DNA of 64,000 nt from Bacillus sp. EAC (GTDB lineage: Bacteria > Bacillota > Bacilli > Bacillales > Bacillaceae_G), in assembly GCF_002156875.1 (NCBI RefSeq), contig NZ_NCSY01000001.1:248001-312000 (forward strand), written 5' to 3'. Positions 51,343-59,995 of this stretch are shown piece by piece. The notes beneath the pieces were generated by a model, which saw only the letters and a list, made by a program, of their open reading frames with translations, did no database searches and was not told the origin of the DNA. Numbering within the stretch: position 1 is the first letter of the stretch; every line of letters begins with the position of its first letter. Made by a program: the position numbers and the translations under genes.

Positions 51343-52233
51343 TCACCCTTGTTCAACGTATATTTTTTCTCCGTCTTCTACTACTAATTGACGAAATGCA
51401 TATAATAAGCGGTTTGTGTGTTGGCCAGGTTTTCCATTACCGATTACTCGACCATCAACTTTTGATACAGCAATTACTTCTGCCGCTGTTCCTGTTAAAA
51501 ATACTTCATCTGCAACATATACATCATGTCTAGTAAATAACTTTTCTTGTACATCAAATCCTAATGATTCACCTAATTCCATAATCGCATTTCTAGTAAT
51601 TCCTTCTAAAGCACCTGCTGAACTCGGTGGAGTAATTAATTTATTTCCTTTAATAAGAAATACATTATCACCAGAACCTTCAGCCACGTAGCCTTGATCA
51701 TTTAGCATTAAAGCCTCCTGAACACCTGCTAGCTTCGCTTCAATTTTTACGAGTATATTATTTAGATAGTTTAATGATTTAATTTGAGGATTTAAAACAT
51801 CACTTCGATTGCGTCTTGTAGGAACTGTCACAATGTCAATTCCATTTTCGTATAGTTCAGCTGGAAATAGTGTTAATTGTTCTGCAATTACTACTACATT
51901 TGGTCTAGGACAAGAAGCTGGGTCTAATCCAAGATTCCCTTCGCCCCTAGAAACGACCAATCTAATATAGCCGCTATGTAAATTATTTCGATTAACGGTT
52001 TCGACAATGATCTGAGTTAACTCTTCAATAGAATAAGGGATTTCTAATAAAATAGATTTTGCTGATTCGTATAAACGAATTAAATGCTCTTTTAAACGAA
52101 AGACATTCCCCTCGTAAACTCGAATGCCTTCAAACACTCCATCTCCATATAGATACCCATGATCGTATACAGACACTTTTGCATCTTGTTTTTGAACGAA
52201 TTCACCATTTAAATAAATCTGTTGACCTGCCAC
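51343..52233 (-). CDS. ilvE: Branched-chain amino-acid aminotransferase
   Basis: 296-residue class IV PLP aminotransferase: VYDHGYLYGDGVFEGIRVYE near residue 22, the PLP lysine in PQIKSLNYLNNILVKIEA near 150, and EGSGDNVFLIK near 188. It adds the amino group to the keto acids of valine, leucine and isoleucine. The start is GTG behind AGGAGG. First gene of ilvE-ilvD, behind a promoter with a CodY-like box. Confidence 0.93.
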   Translation of the reverse strand: MAGQQIYLNGEFVQKQDAKVSVYDHGYLYGDGVFEGIRVYEGNVFRLKEHLIRLYESAKSILLEIPYSIEELTQIIVETVNRNNLHSGYIRLVVSRGEGNLGLDPASCPRPNVVVIAEQLTLFPAELYENGIDIVTVPTRRNRSDVLNPQIKSLNYLNNILVKIEAKLAGVQEALMLNDQGYVAEGSGDNVFLIKGNKLITPPSSAGALEGITRNAIMELGESLGFDVQEKLFTRHDVYVADEVFLTGTAAEVIAVSKVDGRVIGNGKPGQHTNRLLYAFRQLVVEDGEKIYVEQG

Positions 52234-52270
52234 GACTAATCCTCCTCAAAGAGTTAAAATATTAGTACTT

Positions 52271-52316
52271 ACTTTATGCCAATCCAATTAAATAATCAAC
52301 AAGTTTTTAGAAAATT
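52271..52316 (-). promoter_or_regulatory. ilvE promoter with adjoining CodY-like box
   Basis: Minus strand TTGATT (52294-52299), a 17-base spacer and TAAAGT (52271-52276), 38 bp upstream of the ilvE start. Immediately upstream of the -35 is AGTTTTTAGAAAATT (52302-52316, plus strand), 13 of 15 bases of the CodY consensus AATTTTCWGAAAATT. Repression of BCAA genes by CodY is well known in bacilli, so this box is credible but unproven. Confidence 0.6.
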
Positions 52317-52414
52317 TAAAATTAATAATTTATTTTAAATTAGACAAATATTGATATATCAACAATGAAAACCTTTACATTTTTTCAAAATAACTTTTCG
52401 ACAAAAATCTCCCC

Positions 52415-52475
52415 TTGAAACTTGTTGTTAAATAATTTATCATAGGATTAATTTACACAGAATTTTCAGATAATT
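52415..52475 (+). promoter_or_regulatory. Promoter and CodY-like box of the 62-residue gene
   Basis: TTGAAA (52415-52420), 17-base spacer, TATCAT (52438-52443). About 18 bases downstream, AATTTTCAGATAATT (52461-52475) matches 14 of 15 positions of the CodY consensus. A box at that place would act as a roadblock. This divergent region also serves ilvE. Confidence 0.55.
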
Positions 52476-52494
52476 AAAAATGGAGGCGTGTAAA

Positions 52495-52683
52495 ATGGCT
52501 ACTTTACACATTAATGGAACAGTGAATGAAATCAATGAAGTATTGAAGGTAATGAGTAATCATTTTGACATTCATGTTAAAAATCAAGATACTGAATTAG
52601 ATTATTCCGTAGACATTGCAAGTTCTGATTGGGAAATTGATTCTTTTGTTAGTGAGATGTTAACTGGAGCATATAACGACTAA
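52495..52683 (+). CDS. 62-residue hypothetical protein
   Basis: Starts MATLHINGTVNEINEVLKVM and is rich in Asp, Glu and Asn, with no signal or membrane segment. I recognise no family. The predicted pattern of short strands and two helices (residues 10-20 and about 48-58) would suit a small alpha/beta protein. The ATG is eight bases after GGAGG; a longer frame to 52480 covers that site and is not used. It has its own promoter, a CodY-like box and a terminator, so it is likely a real, nutrient-regulated gene. Confidence 0.7.
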   Translation: MATLHINGTVNEINEVLKVMSNHFDIHVKNQDTELDYSVDIASSDWEIDSFVSEMLTGAYND

Positions 52684-52710
52684 TTAGAAATATATTATAT
52701 TGTGATATTA

Positions 52711-52746
52711 AAAATGGGACGTTCAAATTGAACATCCCATTTTTTT
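52711..52746 (+). terminator. Terminator after the 62-residue gene
   Basis: AAATGGGA-c-GTTC and GAAC-a-TCCCATTT form a stem with one internal mismatch, followed by seven T. Confidence 0.82.
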
Positions 52747-52843
52747 CATATTTATTTTTCAAGTTGAATTAATATTCATTTTTGAATTTCATGAGAAATT
52801 ACACCCTGTATTGAATGCGAACAACCTCTTAAAAATAACCTCT

Positions 52844-54373
52844 CTATTTTTTTAATAATCCTTCACTTTTCAGAAACTCTTTAGCTACACTTTCTGCTGA
52901 TTTTCCATCAACATTTACTTTATAATTCATCTCACGCATTTCATTGTCTGTTATTCTATTTTTTAATTTATTTAATACTTTCTCAACGATTGGATATTTT
53001 TCGATCGTTTCTTTTCTTAAAAGTGCTGCTCCTTGATATGGTGGGAATAGTTCTTTATCATCTTTTAGTACTTTCATATCAAAACTTTCTAATTCACTAT
53101 CAGTTGAGTACGCATCAATTACGGATATTTCATTTGCTTTAATTGCTTGATATCTTAATTTTGGTTCCATTGTTTTTAAGTTTTCAAATTTTAGTCCATA
53201 TAATTTTTGTAATCCTAAATACCCATCTTCACGATCTGTAAATTCTAACGTGAATCCTGCCTTTAATTGATTTGATACTGTTACAGCATCAGAAATCGTT
53301 TCTAATCCATATTGATTTGCTATTTTAGTTGGAACAGCTAAAGCATACGTATCATTAAATTTCATTGGTTCTAAATAGTCCATGTTATATTTTTTTTCTA
53401 ACCCTGCAGCAGCTTGTTCATATACATCTCTTGCATTGTTACTTACAACTTTTTCTTTTAAAAATGTGGACACGACGGTTCCTGTATATTCTGGATATAT
53501 ATCAATATCACCTTTTTTCAATGCATTGAACACAAAGGTGGTTTTTCCAAAGTTCGGCTTCACTTCTACTTTCAAATTCGTTTCATTTTCAATTAATAAT
53601 TTATACATATTCATAATGATTTCTGGTTCAGCACCTAATTTTCCCGCTATGACGATATCTGTCTTGTTCCAGGCTTTTATTGTAATTGGTGAAATTAGTA
53701 AAGCTAAAATAATGAAACTGATTGTTAAGACTCGTAATGAAAAGCTCTTGAAACTAGATTTTTCTACTAATCTTAAAATGAAATCAAAAATTATTGCTAA
53801 TAATGCTGCGGGAACGGCGCCAATTATAATTAAATTCATATCATTCCGGTCAATTCCTAATAAAATTAAGCTTCCAAGTCCCCCTGCTCCAATTAAAGCT
53901 GCAATTGTCGCGGTTCCTATAATTAGTACCATTGCCGTACGAATTCCAGCCATTATTACTGGTAACGCTAAAGGCAATTCAACTCTGACTAATCTTTGGT
54001 GGTTTTTCATTCCTAATCCTGTCGCTGCTTCTAATAAAATAGGGTCTATTTCCTTTAATCCTGTATATGTATTTCTTAAGATCGGTAAAAGGGCGTAGAC
54101 ACTTAAAGCGATTACTGCTGGAATCTTTCCAATTCCAACTAATGGAATGAGAATGCCTAAAAGTGCTAACGAAGGAATGGTTTGAATAATAGCAGATGTT
54201 CCAATTACAAATTCAGATAGGACTTTTCTTTTTGATATCAAAATTCCAATTGGTACAGCTATTAATATGGCAATTAATAACGAAAAGACAGAAAGTTGAA
54301 TATGCTCAATCAGTGCAGTGAAGAATTGATCTTTTCGATTGCTAAGTGTATCCGAAAATGATGCGAGGATCAT
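52844..54373 (-). CDS. Osmolyte ABC importer, permease fused to substrate-binding protein (OpuF-type)
   Basis: 509 residues. Residues 1 to about 220 form the transmembrane permease, with the EAA-like loop GLKEIDPILLEAATGLGM near 105 and PLALPVIMAGIRTAMVLIIG after it. From about residue 230 the chain becomes a betaine/choline-type binding domain outside the cell (GAEPEIIMNMYKLLIE, DIYPEYTGTVVS, LEFTDREDGY). The fused arrangement is the OpuF type. It should import glycine betaine, carnitine, choline or a related solute; the aromatic ligand box cannot be judged by eye. One-base overlap with the ATPase gene. Confidence 0.88.
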   Translation of the reverse strand: MILASFSDTLSNRKDQFFTALIEHIQLSVFSLLIAILIAVPIGILISKRKVLSEFVIGTSAIIQTIPSLALLGILIPLVGIGKIPAVIALSVYALLPILRNTYTGLKEIDPILLEAATGLGMKNHQRLVRVELPLALPVIMAGIRTAMVLIIGTATIAALIGAGGLGSLILLGIDRNDMNLIIIGAVPAALLAIIFDFILRLVEKSSFKSFSLRVLTISFIILALLISPITIKAWNKTDIVIAGKLGAEPEIIMNMYKLLIENETNLKVEVKPNFGKTTFVFNALKKGDIDIYPEYTGTVVSTFLKEKVVSNNARDVYEQAAAGLEKKYNMDYLEPMKFNDTYALAVPTKIANQYGLETISDAVTVSNQLKAGFTLEFTDREDGYLGLQKLYGLKFENLKTMEPKLRYQAIKANEISVIDAYSTDSELESFDMKVLKDDKELFPPYQGAALLRKETIEKYPIVEKVLNKLKNRITDNEMREMNYKVNVDGKSAESVAKEFLKSEGLLKK

Positions 54374-55128
54374 TAACTTACTCCTCCTTCAACTACATTT
54401 CTTTCTTTATAACTACTGATGAATTGCTCTACGAACTGATTTACCGGATTATTTAATAATTCATCTTTCGTACCAATTTGTACGAGTTCTCCATCATGCA
54501 TAATTCCTATCCGATCCCCTAAATAGAATGCCTCTTGTAAATCATGTGTTACGAATAAAATGGTCTTATTGATTTGATCCTTTAAATACTTTAAATCTCT
54601 TTGTAATTGCTCTCTATTAACTGGGTCTAATGCACTAAATGGTTCATCCATTAATAAAACGCTTGGATCCCCTGCTAGTGCTCTTGCAACTCCGATACGT
54701 TGCTGCTGGCCACCAGATAAATCTGAAATCATCCTTTTTTTATAATCTTCCGGATTAAGTTTAACTTGTTTTAGTAATTCACTTACACGTCTTTTGATTC
54801 GTTCTTTATCCCATTTTTTTAATTCAGGGACAATTGAGATATTTTCTTCAACATTTAAGTGTGGAAATAAAGCTATTTGTTGAAGGACATAGCCAAAATC
54901 TCTTCTAAGTTTAAATTCATCAAATTCTTTTATATTTACACCCTCGTATAAAATAACACCATCCGTTGGTTTAATAAGTCGATTTAACAACTTGATTGTA
55001 GTTGTTTTACCACATCCGCTTGGACCAATTAAAACGAAACATTCACCTTTTTCAATCGAGAATGTTAAGTCTTGAACTGCAAATTTTCCATTTGGATATT
55101 TAAAAGATATTTCCTGAAATTGAATCAT
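54373..55128 (-). CDS. Osmolyte ABC importer ATP-binding protein (OpuF-type)
   Basis: 251-residue ATPase: Walker A GPSGCGKTT near residue 36, Q-loop VLQQIALFPHLN, signature LSGGQQQR near 135, Walker B VLLMDEPFSALDP. There is no C-terminal CBS pair, unlike OpuAA and OpuCA, which fits the shorter OpuF ATPases. A GGGAGG site precedes the ATG. Its stop codon overlaps the start of the fused permease. Confidence 0.9.
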   Translation of the reverse strand: MIQFQEISFKYPNGKFAVQDLTFSIEKGECFVLIGPSGCGKTTTIKLLNRLIKPTDGVILYEGVNIKEFDEFKLRRDFGYVLQQIALFPHLNVEENISIVPELKKWDKERIKRRVSELLKQVKLNPEDYKKRMISDLSGGQQQRIGVARALAGDPSVLLMDEPFSALDPVNREQLQRDLKYLKDQINKTILFVTHDLQEAFYLGDRIGIMHDGELVQIGTKDELLNNPVNQFVEQFISSYKERNVVEGGVS

Positions 55129-55284
55129 AGTTGTCCTCCCATAAAATAATTCTTATACGATTATATATAGTTTAAGGACAAGTTTACTTATGCTTTTTAA
55201 AAATAAAAATATGGACAGAGATTCTACTAATCACAATCTCTTGAAAAATATGTGAACTTTTTAATAATTCAGTAGTAAATAGAA

Positions 55285-55316
55285 TTGATTTTTGATAGAA
55301 TGAAAATTATTTTCAT
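55285..55316 (+). promoter_or_regulatory. brnQ promoter region with a Fur-family-like palindrome
   Basis: TTGATT (55285-55290), 17-base spacer, TATTTT (55308-55313). The perfect palindrome ATGAAAATTATTTTCAT (55300-55316) overlaps the -10. It has the 7-1-7 layout of Fur-family operators; its core differs at two symmetric positions from the Fur box TGATAATNATTATCA. The regulator is unknown. Confidence 0.45.
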
Positions 55317-55344
55317 AAAAGCAACTAAGATTGAGGTGAATTGA

Positions 55345-56754
55345 TTGAATACTTTAACAAAAAAAGAAATCATGTTTATTGGATTTATGTTATTTTCAAT
55401 GTTATTTGGAGCAGGTAATTTAATTTTCCCTGCATATTTAGGACAAGCAGCTGGTGACAATGTGTGGCAAGCCGTTATTGGATTCATCATTTCAGATGCT
55501 GGGTTAGCAATATTAGCTTTTATTGCAATAGCTAAATCAGGTTCATTTGATACATTAGTAAAAAGGGTCCACCCAATTTTTGCACTACTATTTCCAATGG
55601 CGATCTATTTATCCATTGGACCTGGACTCGCAATTCCACGTGCAGGAAGTCTAGCATATGAAATGGGTGTAAAACCATTTTTATCACAACCAATGCATTC
55701 ATCACCTATTGGTTTATTGATCTACACGATTATATTTTTTAGTATTGTATTTTGGTTTGCAAAATCCCCTTCAAAATTGATCGACAGATTCGGAAAAATA
55801 TTAACGCCATCATTATTAATTTTAATTATTATTGTTTTCATAAAAGCTTTATTTACTGATTTATCTAGTTTTAAAGATCCTATCCAATTATATATAAAGA
55901 GCCCAACTTCAAAAGGATTTTTAGATGGGTATCAAACAATGGATGCAATTGCAGCATTAATTTATGGGATTGTATTTATAAATATTTTTAAGAGCAAAAA
56001 TATTAATGATTCCAAATTACAAGTTAATTATTTAGCAATTTTTGGTGTAATTTGCGGATTACTTTTAACCTTTGTCTACTTAATCATTGCTTATCTAGGT
56101 GCATCAGCTTCTATTCCAGAACAAGTAGATAATGGAGCAATCGTTTTAAGCACCGTTTTGGAACAATTGTTTGGAAATAGTGGCACGATCGTTTTAGGTC
56201 TTATATTCACATTAGCTTGCCTAAGTGTTTGTATTGGTTTGATTACATCATGTGCTCAATATTTTAATAGCATCTTCCCAAAATTATCATATATTAAATG
56301 GGCAATATTACTATGTTTGATTAGTGGTTTTGTAGCAAATCTTGGATTATCACAAATTTTAAAAGTTTCTATACCTGTTTTAGGCCTTCTATACCCAATG
56401 GCAATAACCTTGATCATACTTGGAATTGCACATGATAAACTACCATTTAATAAAAAACCAGTATATTTCACAACTATTTGTTTTGTTGGGATTTATAGCT
56501 TGATCGAAATCATAAATACTTCAATTTTAAATGGTGCACTTTCTAATTTATTGTCTAGTCCTTTAATGGAAAGTAAATATTTTGTAGATATTATCATTAA
56601 TGTTAATAAGACACTGACAACTATATTGTCTAATATTCCTTTTCAACGTAATGGTTTTGGATGGTTTTTACCTGGAATCATTGGATTTTTAATTGGCAAT
56701 ATTGTCCAAAATTTTTCAAAAGAAGAAAAATCAATCATTAAGAAGATCGCATAA
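55345..56754 (+). CDS. brnQ: Branched-chain amino-acid carrier (BrnQ, LIVCS family)
   Basis: 469 residues with about 12 membrane helices; sodium- or proton-coupled uptake of leucine, isoleucine and valine. Start region LFSMLFGAGNLIFPAYLGQ is the family signature, with GPGLAIPRAGSLAYEMG near residue 92 and an ITSCAQYFNSIFPKL element later. The start is TTG after TGAGGTG. It lies near the biosynthetic block but on the other strand and with its own control. A bidirectional terminator follows. Confidence 0.93.
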   Translation: MNTLTKKEIMFIGFMLFSMLFGAGNLIFPAYLGQAAGDNVWQAVIGFIISDAGLAILAFIAIAKSGSFDTLVKRVHPIFALLFPMAIYLSIGPGLAIPRAGSLAYEMGVKPFLSQPMHSSPIGLLIYTIIFFSIVFWFAKSPSKLIDRFGKILTPSLLILIIIVFIKALFTDLSSFKDPIQLYIKSPTSKGFLDGYQTMDAIAALIYGIVFINIFKSKNINDSKLQVNYLAIFGVICGLLLTFVYLIIAYLGASASIPEQVDNGAIVLSTVLEQLFGNSGTIVLGLIFTLACLSVCIGLITSCAQYFNSIFPKLSYIKWAILLCLISGFVANLGLSQILKVSIPVLGLLYPMAITLIILGIAHDKLPFNKKPVYFTTICFVGIYSLIEIINTSILNGALSNLLSSPLMESKYFVDIIINVNKTLTTILSNIPFQRNGFGWFLPGIIGFLIGNIVQNFSKEEKSIIKKIA

Positions 56755-56782
56755 TAACAAATAGAATATCAATTTTAACAAT

Positions 56783-56822
56783 AAAAAACCTACTTAACGT
56801 TAGATTGTTAAGTAGGTTTTCT
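56783..56822. terminator. Bidirectional terminator after brnQ
   Basis: AAACCTACTTAAC and GTTAAGTAGGTTT with an eight-base loop, T-rich on the plus strand and TTTTTTAT on the minus strand. It serves two convergent genes. Confidence 0.85.
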
Positions 56823-56834
56823 TGTTTATTAAAC

Positions 56835-58007
56835 TCATAGTTGTTTTCCGTCTTTTTCTTTCACTAATAATGATGCTGATAATTCACTTATCTTTCTTTG
56901 TCCTGAAAGTGCCATTGAAAGGTCAAAATCAGCAATGATATTGTTCATTACCTGCTTAACTCCATCTTTCCCTCCAAGTGCAAGTCCATACATAAATGGC
57001 CTTCCGATTAAAACTGCATCTGCTCCAATTGCTAAAGCTTTATAAACGTCAGACCCTCTTCGAATTCCGCTATCTACTAAAATTGGAAACTTACCTTTTA
57101 ATTCGTTACAAATGTCTTCTAGTGCTTCTAATGTACTAATAGTTCCATCCACTTGTCTTCCACCGTGATTTGAAACAATAATACCATCCATACCGTATTC
57201 AAGAGCTAGTTTAGCATCTTCTTTATGTAAAATTCCTTTTAATAAAATCGGCAGCTTAGTTTGTTTTCGTAGGAATGATAAATCTTCCCAAGTTAATGAA
57301 GGATTTCCAAAAAGTCTAGTCCATAATAAAATAGCTGATTCCGGATCTTCTTCAGGCGCATTATGTAAACGTGAACGGAAGACTGGGTCCGCTAAATAAT
57401 TTGCTACTCCTTCACCTTTTAAAAATGGTAAGTAAGCATGTTCAATATCCTTTTCTCTCCACCCCATCATTGGCGTATCAAGAGTTACAACAATTGCTTC
57501 ATAACCATTTTCTTCAGCTCGTTTGACCATGCTAGCTGCAATTTCATGATCACTACTCCAATACAACTGGTACCACTTAGGTGAATCAGCTAACACATCA
57601 GAGATTTTTTCTAATGAGAAACTAGCCGCTGTACTAGCAATAAAAGGTATATTTAATTCAGATGCAGCCCTAGCAACCTCTAACTCTCCTTCTGGATGAG
57701 CAATGGTTTGAACGCCAATCGGAGCAAATAATACTGGTGTATGATATTTTTTACCAAACAAATTTATACTAATATCGCGTTCTGATACATCACATAACAT
57801 ACGCGGGACAATTTTCCACTTATCGAACGCACGTCGATTATCCCTCATCGAACTTTCACTACCGGCCCCTCCAGCTATATAATAAAATGAAGCTTCATTT
57901 AATTTTTCCTTAGTTAACTTTTCCATTTCTTCAAATGACACAGGTATCTCACTTTTTTTTCCAGTACCATACACTTGAAATTGAACATTATTTCCATAAT
58001 TATCCAA
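56835..58007 (-). CDS. FMN-dependent alpha-hydroxy-acid oxidase (lactate 2-monooxygenase-like)
   Basis: About 390 residues of the glycolate/lactate oxidase family. FYYIAGGAGSESSMRDN is near residue 42, FAPIGVQTIAHPEGE near 95, STAASFSLEKI near 125, and the FMN/substrate motif IIVSNHGGRQVDG near 280, followed by DSGIRRGSD and IGRPFMYGLA. Lactate monooxygenase or a close relative is most likely. The start is placed at TTG 58007, eight bases after AAGGAAG, giving MDNYGNNVQFQVYG, which matches the family opening. A longer TTG frame to 58028 has no ribosome site. A strong cre-like site lies 30 bp upstream. Confidence 0.85.
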   Translation of the reverse strand: MDNYGNNVQFQVYGTGKKSEIPVSFEEMEKLTKEKLNEASFYYIAGGAGSESSMRDNRRAFDKWKIVPRMLCDVSERDISINLFGKKYHTPVLFAPIGVQTIAHPEGELEVARAASELNIPFIASTAASFSLEKISDVLADSPKWYQLYWSSDHEIAASMVKRAEENGYEAIVVTLDTPMMGWREKDIEHAYLPFLKGEGVANYLADPVFRSRLHNAPEEDPESAILLWTRLFGNPSLTWEDLSFLRKQTKLPILLKGILHKEDAKLALEYGMDGIIVSNHGGRQVDGTISTLEALEDICNELKGKFPILVDSGIRRGSDVYKALAIGADAVLIGRPFMYGLALGGKDGVKQVMNNIIADFDLSMALSGQRKISELSASLLVKEKDGKQL

Positions 58008-58036
58008 ATCTGCCACTTCCTTATTCAATCAATATT

Positions 58037-58050
58037 TGTAAGCGTTTACT
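58037..58050. promoter_or_regulatory. cre-like site (CcpA) upstream of the lactate-oxidase-like gene
   Basis: TGTAAGCGTTTACT matches 13 of 14 positions of TGWAANCGNTNWCA. It lies 30 bp from the chosen start of the hydroxy-acid oxidase, in the divergent region shared with guaD. Catabolite repression of lactate use would make sense. Confidence 0.65.
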
Positions 58051-58148
58051 AAATTCTAACTAAATGATTCAATCTCCTCTATTTAACAAAGTTAATCATT
58101 CGACGTTTTATGCAAAATGATTAGTCATATATCCATTTCCCCATACAT

Positions 58149-58166
58149 AAACTGTTTAAACAGTTT
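58149..58166. promoter_or_regulatory. Perfect 18-bp palindrome in the guaD leader
   Basis: AAACTGTTTAAACAGTTT reads the same on both strands without a spacer. It ends nine bases before the guaD ribosome site. It suits a dimeric repressor operator. No regulator gene is adjacent, and it does not match the PurR box. Confidence 0.5.
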
Positions 58167-58186
58167 GTATGAACGGTGGTGTTGGA

Positions 58187-58663
58187 ATGAAACACACTGA
58201 TTGGATAAAACTTAGTGTAAGATTAGCGTATGAAAATTTACTTAACAAAAATGGTGGGCCTTTTGGAGCGGTTATCACTAAAAATGGCAAAGTTATTGGT
58301 GCAGGGGTAAATGGCGTTACGACATTAAATGATCCAACTGCACATGCAGAGGTTCAAGCAATTAGAAATGCATGTCTAAATATAGGTACTTTTAGTTTAA
58401 AAGATTCCATCCTTTACACCAGCTGTGAACCTTGCCCTATGTGCCTAAGTGCAGCTTACTGGGCAAGAATATCAAAAATTTATTATTTCTTTTCTAAAAA
58501 TGATGCCGCAAAAATTGGTTTTGACGATGACCATATATATAATGAACTCTCCTTACCTTATGAGGATCGAACAATTCCTAGTGAACAAATAATCATTAAA
58601 GTAAAAGATAATGAAAACCCTTTTATGGTTTGGACGAATGACGGATCTCGAACAGATTATTGA
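58187..58663 (+). CDS. guaD: Guanine deaminase
   Basis: 158-residue cytidine-deaminase-fold enzyme that turns guanine into xanthine. Zinc ligands: HAEVQAIRNA (His-Ala-Glu) near residue 53 and CEPCPMCLSAAYWAR near 83. The C-terminal region FDDDHIYNEL and ERTIP-type EDRTIPSEQ match B. subtilis GuaD, which has a similar length. The ATG at 58187 is chosen because GGTGGTG precedes it; an in-frame ATG 18 bases upstream has no site and adds no conserved residues. Monocistronic, divergent from the hydroxy-acid oxidase gene. Confidence 0.9.
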   Translation: MKHTDWIKLSVRLAYENLLNKNGGPFGAVITKNGKVIGAGVNGVTTLNDPTAHAEVQAIRNACLNIGTFSLKDSILYTSCEPCPMCLSAAYWARISKIYYFFSKNDAAKIGFDDDHIYNELSLPYEDRTIPSEQIIIKVKDNENPFMVWTNDGSRTDY

Positions 58664-58687
58664 CAGTATATATTAATTTATCTAATA

Positions 58688-58725
58688 AAAAAAAGGTTGC
58701 TTACTATGTAAGCAGCCTTTTTTTT
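58688..58725. terminator. Bidirectional terminator between guaD and the PilZ gene
   Basis: AAAGGTTGCTTAC and GTAAGCAGCCTTT form a long stem with one mismatch and a three-base loop, followed by eight T on the plus strand and T-rich sequence on the minus strand. It touches the stop codon of the PilZ gene. Confidence 0.85.
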
Positions 58726-59389
58726 ATCCGTCTACTTTCATCGAATGAATATGGATACGTTGTTGTTCTAAAGTATATTTAACAATTTTTTGGCGGGCTT
58801 GACTAGATAATCCATTAAACATTAAAGAAAGCAGATGTTTACCAAATGTTTCTGATTCTTGAGTTCTGACTATTGTTGATTCAACAATAACTTCTTCTAC
58901 CATTGAATTCTCATACTTTAAAGTAATAGACAATTTTATCTTCTGATCTGGCTTGAAATTTAATGATTGGGGAACATTTATCGCAACTCCACCTGCACTA
59001 ATATCCTGAGACAATGTTTCGAATGGAGAAAATTCATCTTCTAATGGTAATACAGTTATCTCAGTTGACGTAGCAATTCTAAAGAACTGTCTCCGCTGTT
59101 CAGTTTTCAGTTCACTATTCGCTGGTTTTGAAAAAACTAAAACAGGTATTGGATCTTTTATAGGGTGTTTATATGTTAGATTAGAAGAATATAAAAGTGA
59201 TTTTTTTGTCAAAAAGTATACTTTATAAATAGATTCTCTTTGGAAGAGTGCATTTCTTCCCGTAATTTCACTAAACGGTATATCTAAATGGATTGTATGA
59301 TCAAATTCTTCAACTAATCGTGACTTATAAATATTCACTTGATCATCTAATATTTCTTCAATATAAACCGAATCGCCAATTGATAACAC
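58724..59389 (-). CDS. PilZ-domain c-di-GMP binding protein (YpfA/MotI-like)
   Basis: About 221 residues: an N-terminal YcgR-type domain (SIGDSVYIEEILDD at the start, SEITGRNALFQRES near residue 45) and a C-terminal PilZ domain with the c-di-GMP motifs EQRRQFFRIAT near 97 and QDISAGGVAINVP near 130. In B. subtilis the related MotI (formerly DgrA/YpfA) slows flagella when c-di-GMP is bound. The start is placed at GTG 59389, six bases after AGGTG, giving ML-SIGDSV like the relatives. A longer ATG frame to 59431 has no site and adds unlikely hydrophobic residues. Confidence 0.82.
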   Translation of the reverse strand: MLSIGDSVYIEEILDDQVNIYKSRLVEEFDHTIHLDIPFSEITGRNALFQRESIYKVYFLTKKSLLYSSNLTYKHPIKDPIPVLVFSKPANSELKTEQRRQFFRIATSTEITVLPLEDEFSPFETLSQDISAGGVAINVPQSLNFKPDQKIKLSITLKYENSMVEEVIVESTIVRTQESETFGKHLLSLMFNGLSSQARQKIVKYTLEQQRIHIHSMKVDG

Positions 59390-59470
59390 ACACAACACCT
59401 GCCTAATTATAAGTAAATAGTAACAAATCATTACATAGTGTTTATCGTCATTTTTTTGTAATTGTTAATA

Positions 59471-59899
59471 TTACTCAACATCTTCTTTATTAGGCAGCAC
59501 TTCATTTTCTTTATTTACTTCTTTCCAAATCTTGAATTTTTCTATATCGGTATTTAATTGTTTAAACGTAAAAGCAAGAATCGTTACATCATCCAAAAGT
59601 CCCATTCCAACTAAAAAATCAGGAATTGCATCAATCGGGCTGACAAAATAAAGCAAAGCAGCTATAACAGTAAGAATAGACTTTGTAGAAATATCTCGAT
59701 AACTCCCATTAATATACGATTTAAACAAGTCGATAAATAATAAGACTTTTTCCCATGTATCACCTAATGCACCTTTTTTCTTTGGTGCTAATTTCATCGC
59801 CTTCTTAAGTAAATCCGTTGATTTTTCTTTATTTCCTAAATAGGAAGAAGCTTTCTTAAAATACTTTTGAAAAAATGAATTATTATTTAAATTTGTCAT
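59471..59899 (-). CDS. YkvA/DUF1232 family protein
   Basis: About 142 residues. The DUF1232 core lies near residues 78-120: TVIAALLYFVSPIDAIPDFL, then VGMGLLDDVTILAF. It may be a membrane-anchored protein with one hydrophobic hairpin; function is unknown. The start ATG 59899 has GGAGGAG seven bases upstream; an earlier ATG overlaps that site. The gene stands alone between the PilZ gene and the ABC-F gene. Confidence 0.8.
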   Translation of the reverse strand: MTNLNNNSFFQKYFKKASSYLGNKEKSTDLLKKAMKLAPKKKGALGDTWEKVLLFIDLFKSYINGSYRDISTKSILTVIAALLYFVSPIDAIPDFLVGMGLLDDVTILAFTFKQLNTDIEKFKIWKEVNKENEVLPNKEDVE

Positions 59900-59956
59900 T
59901 AGTTCTCCTCCCATTTTTTATTCATTGTATCAAATATATTTTATCGTTAAAAGTGC

Positions 59957-59989
59957 GAAAAAACCACTAATCAAATTGATTAGTGGTTC
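59957..59989 (-). terminator. Terminator after the ABC-F gene
   Basis: ACCACTAATC and GATTAGTGGT with a seven-base loop, followed by TTTTTTC on the minus strand, seven bases after the stop codon region. Confidence 0.85.
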
Positions 59990-59995
59990 ATTTCA

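Noticed and set aside
53382-54098. 238-codon plus-strand open frame opposite the OpuF permease
   Set aside because: It is the complement of a strongly conserved membrane protein gene; long shadow frames are common opposite hydrophobic AT-rich genes.
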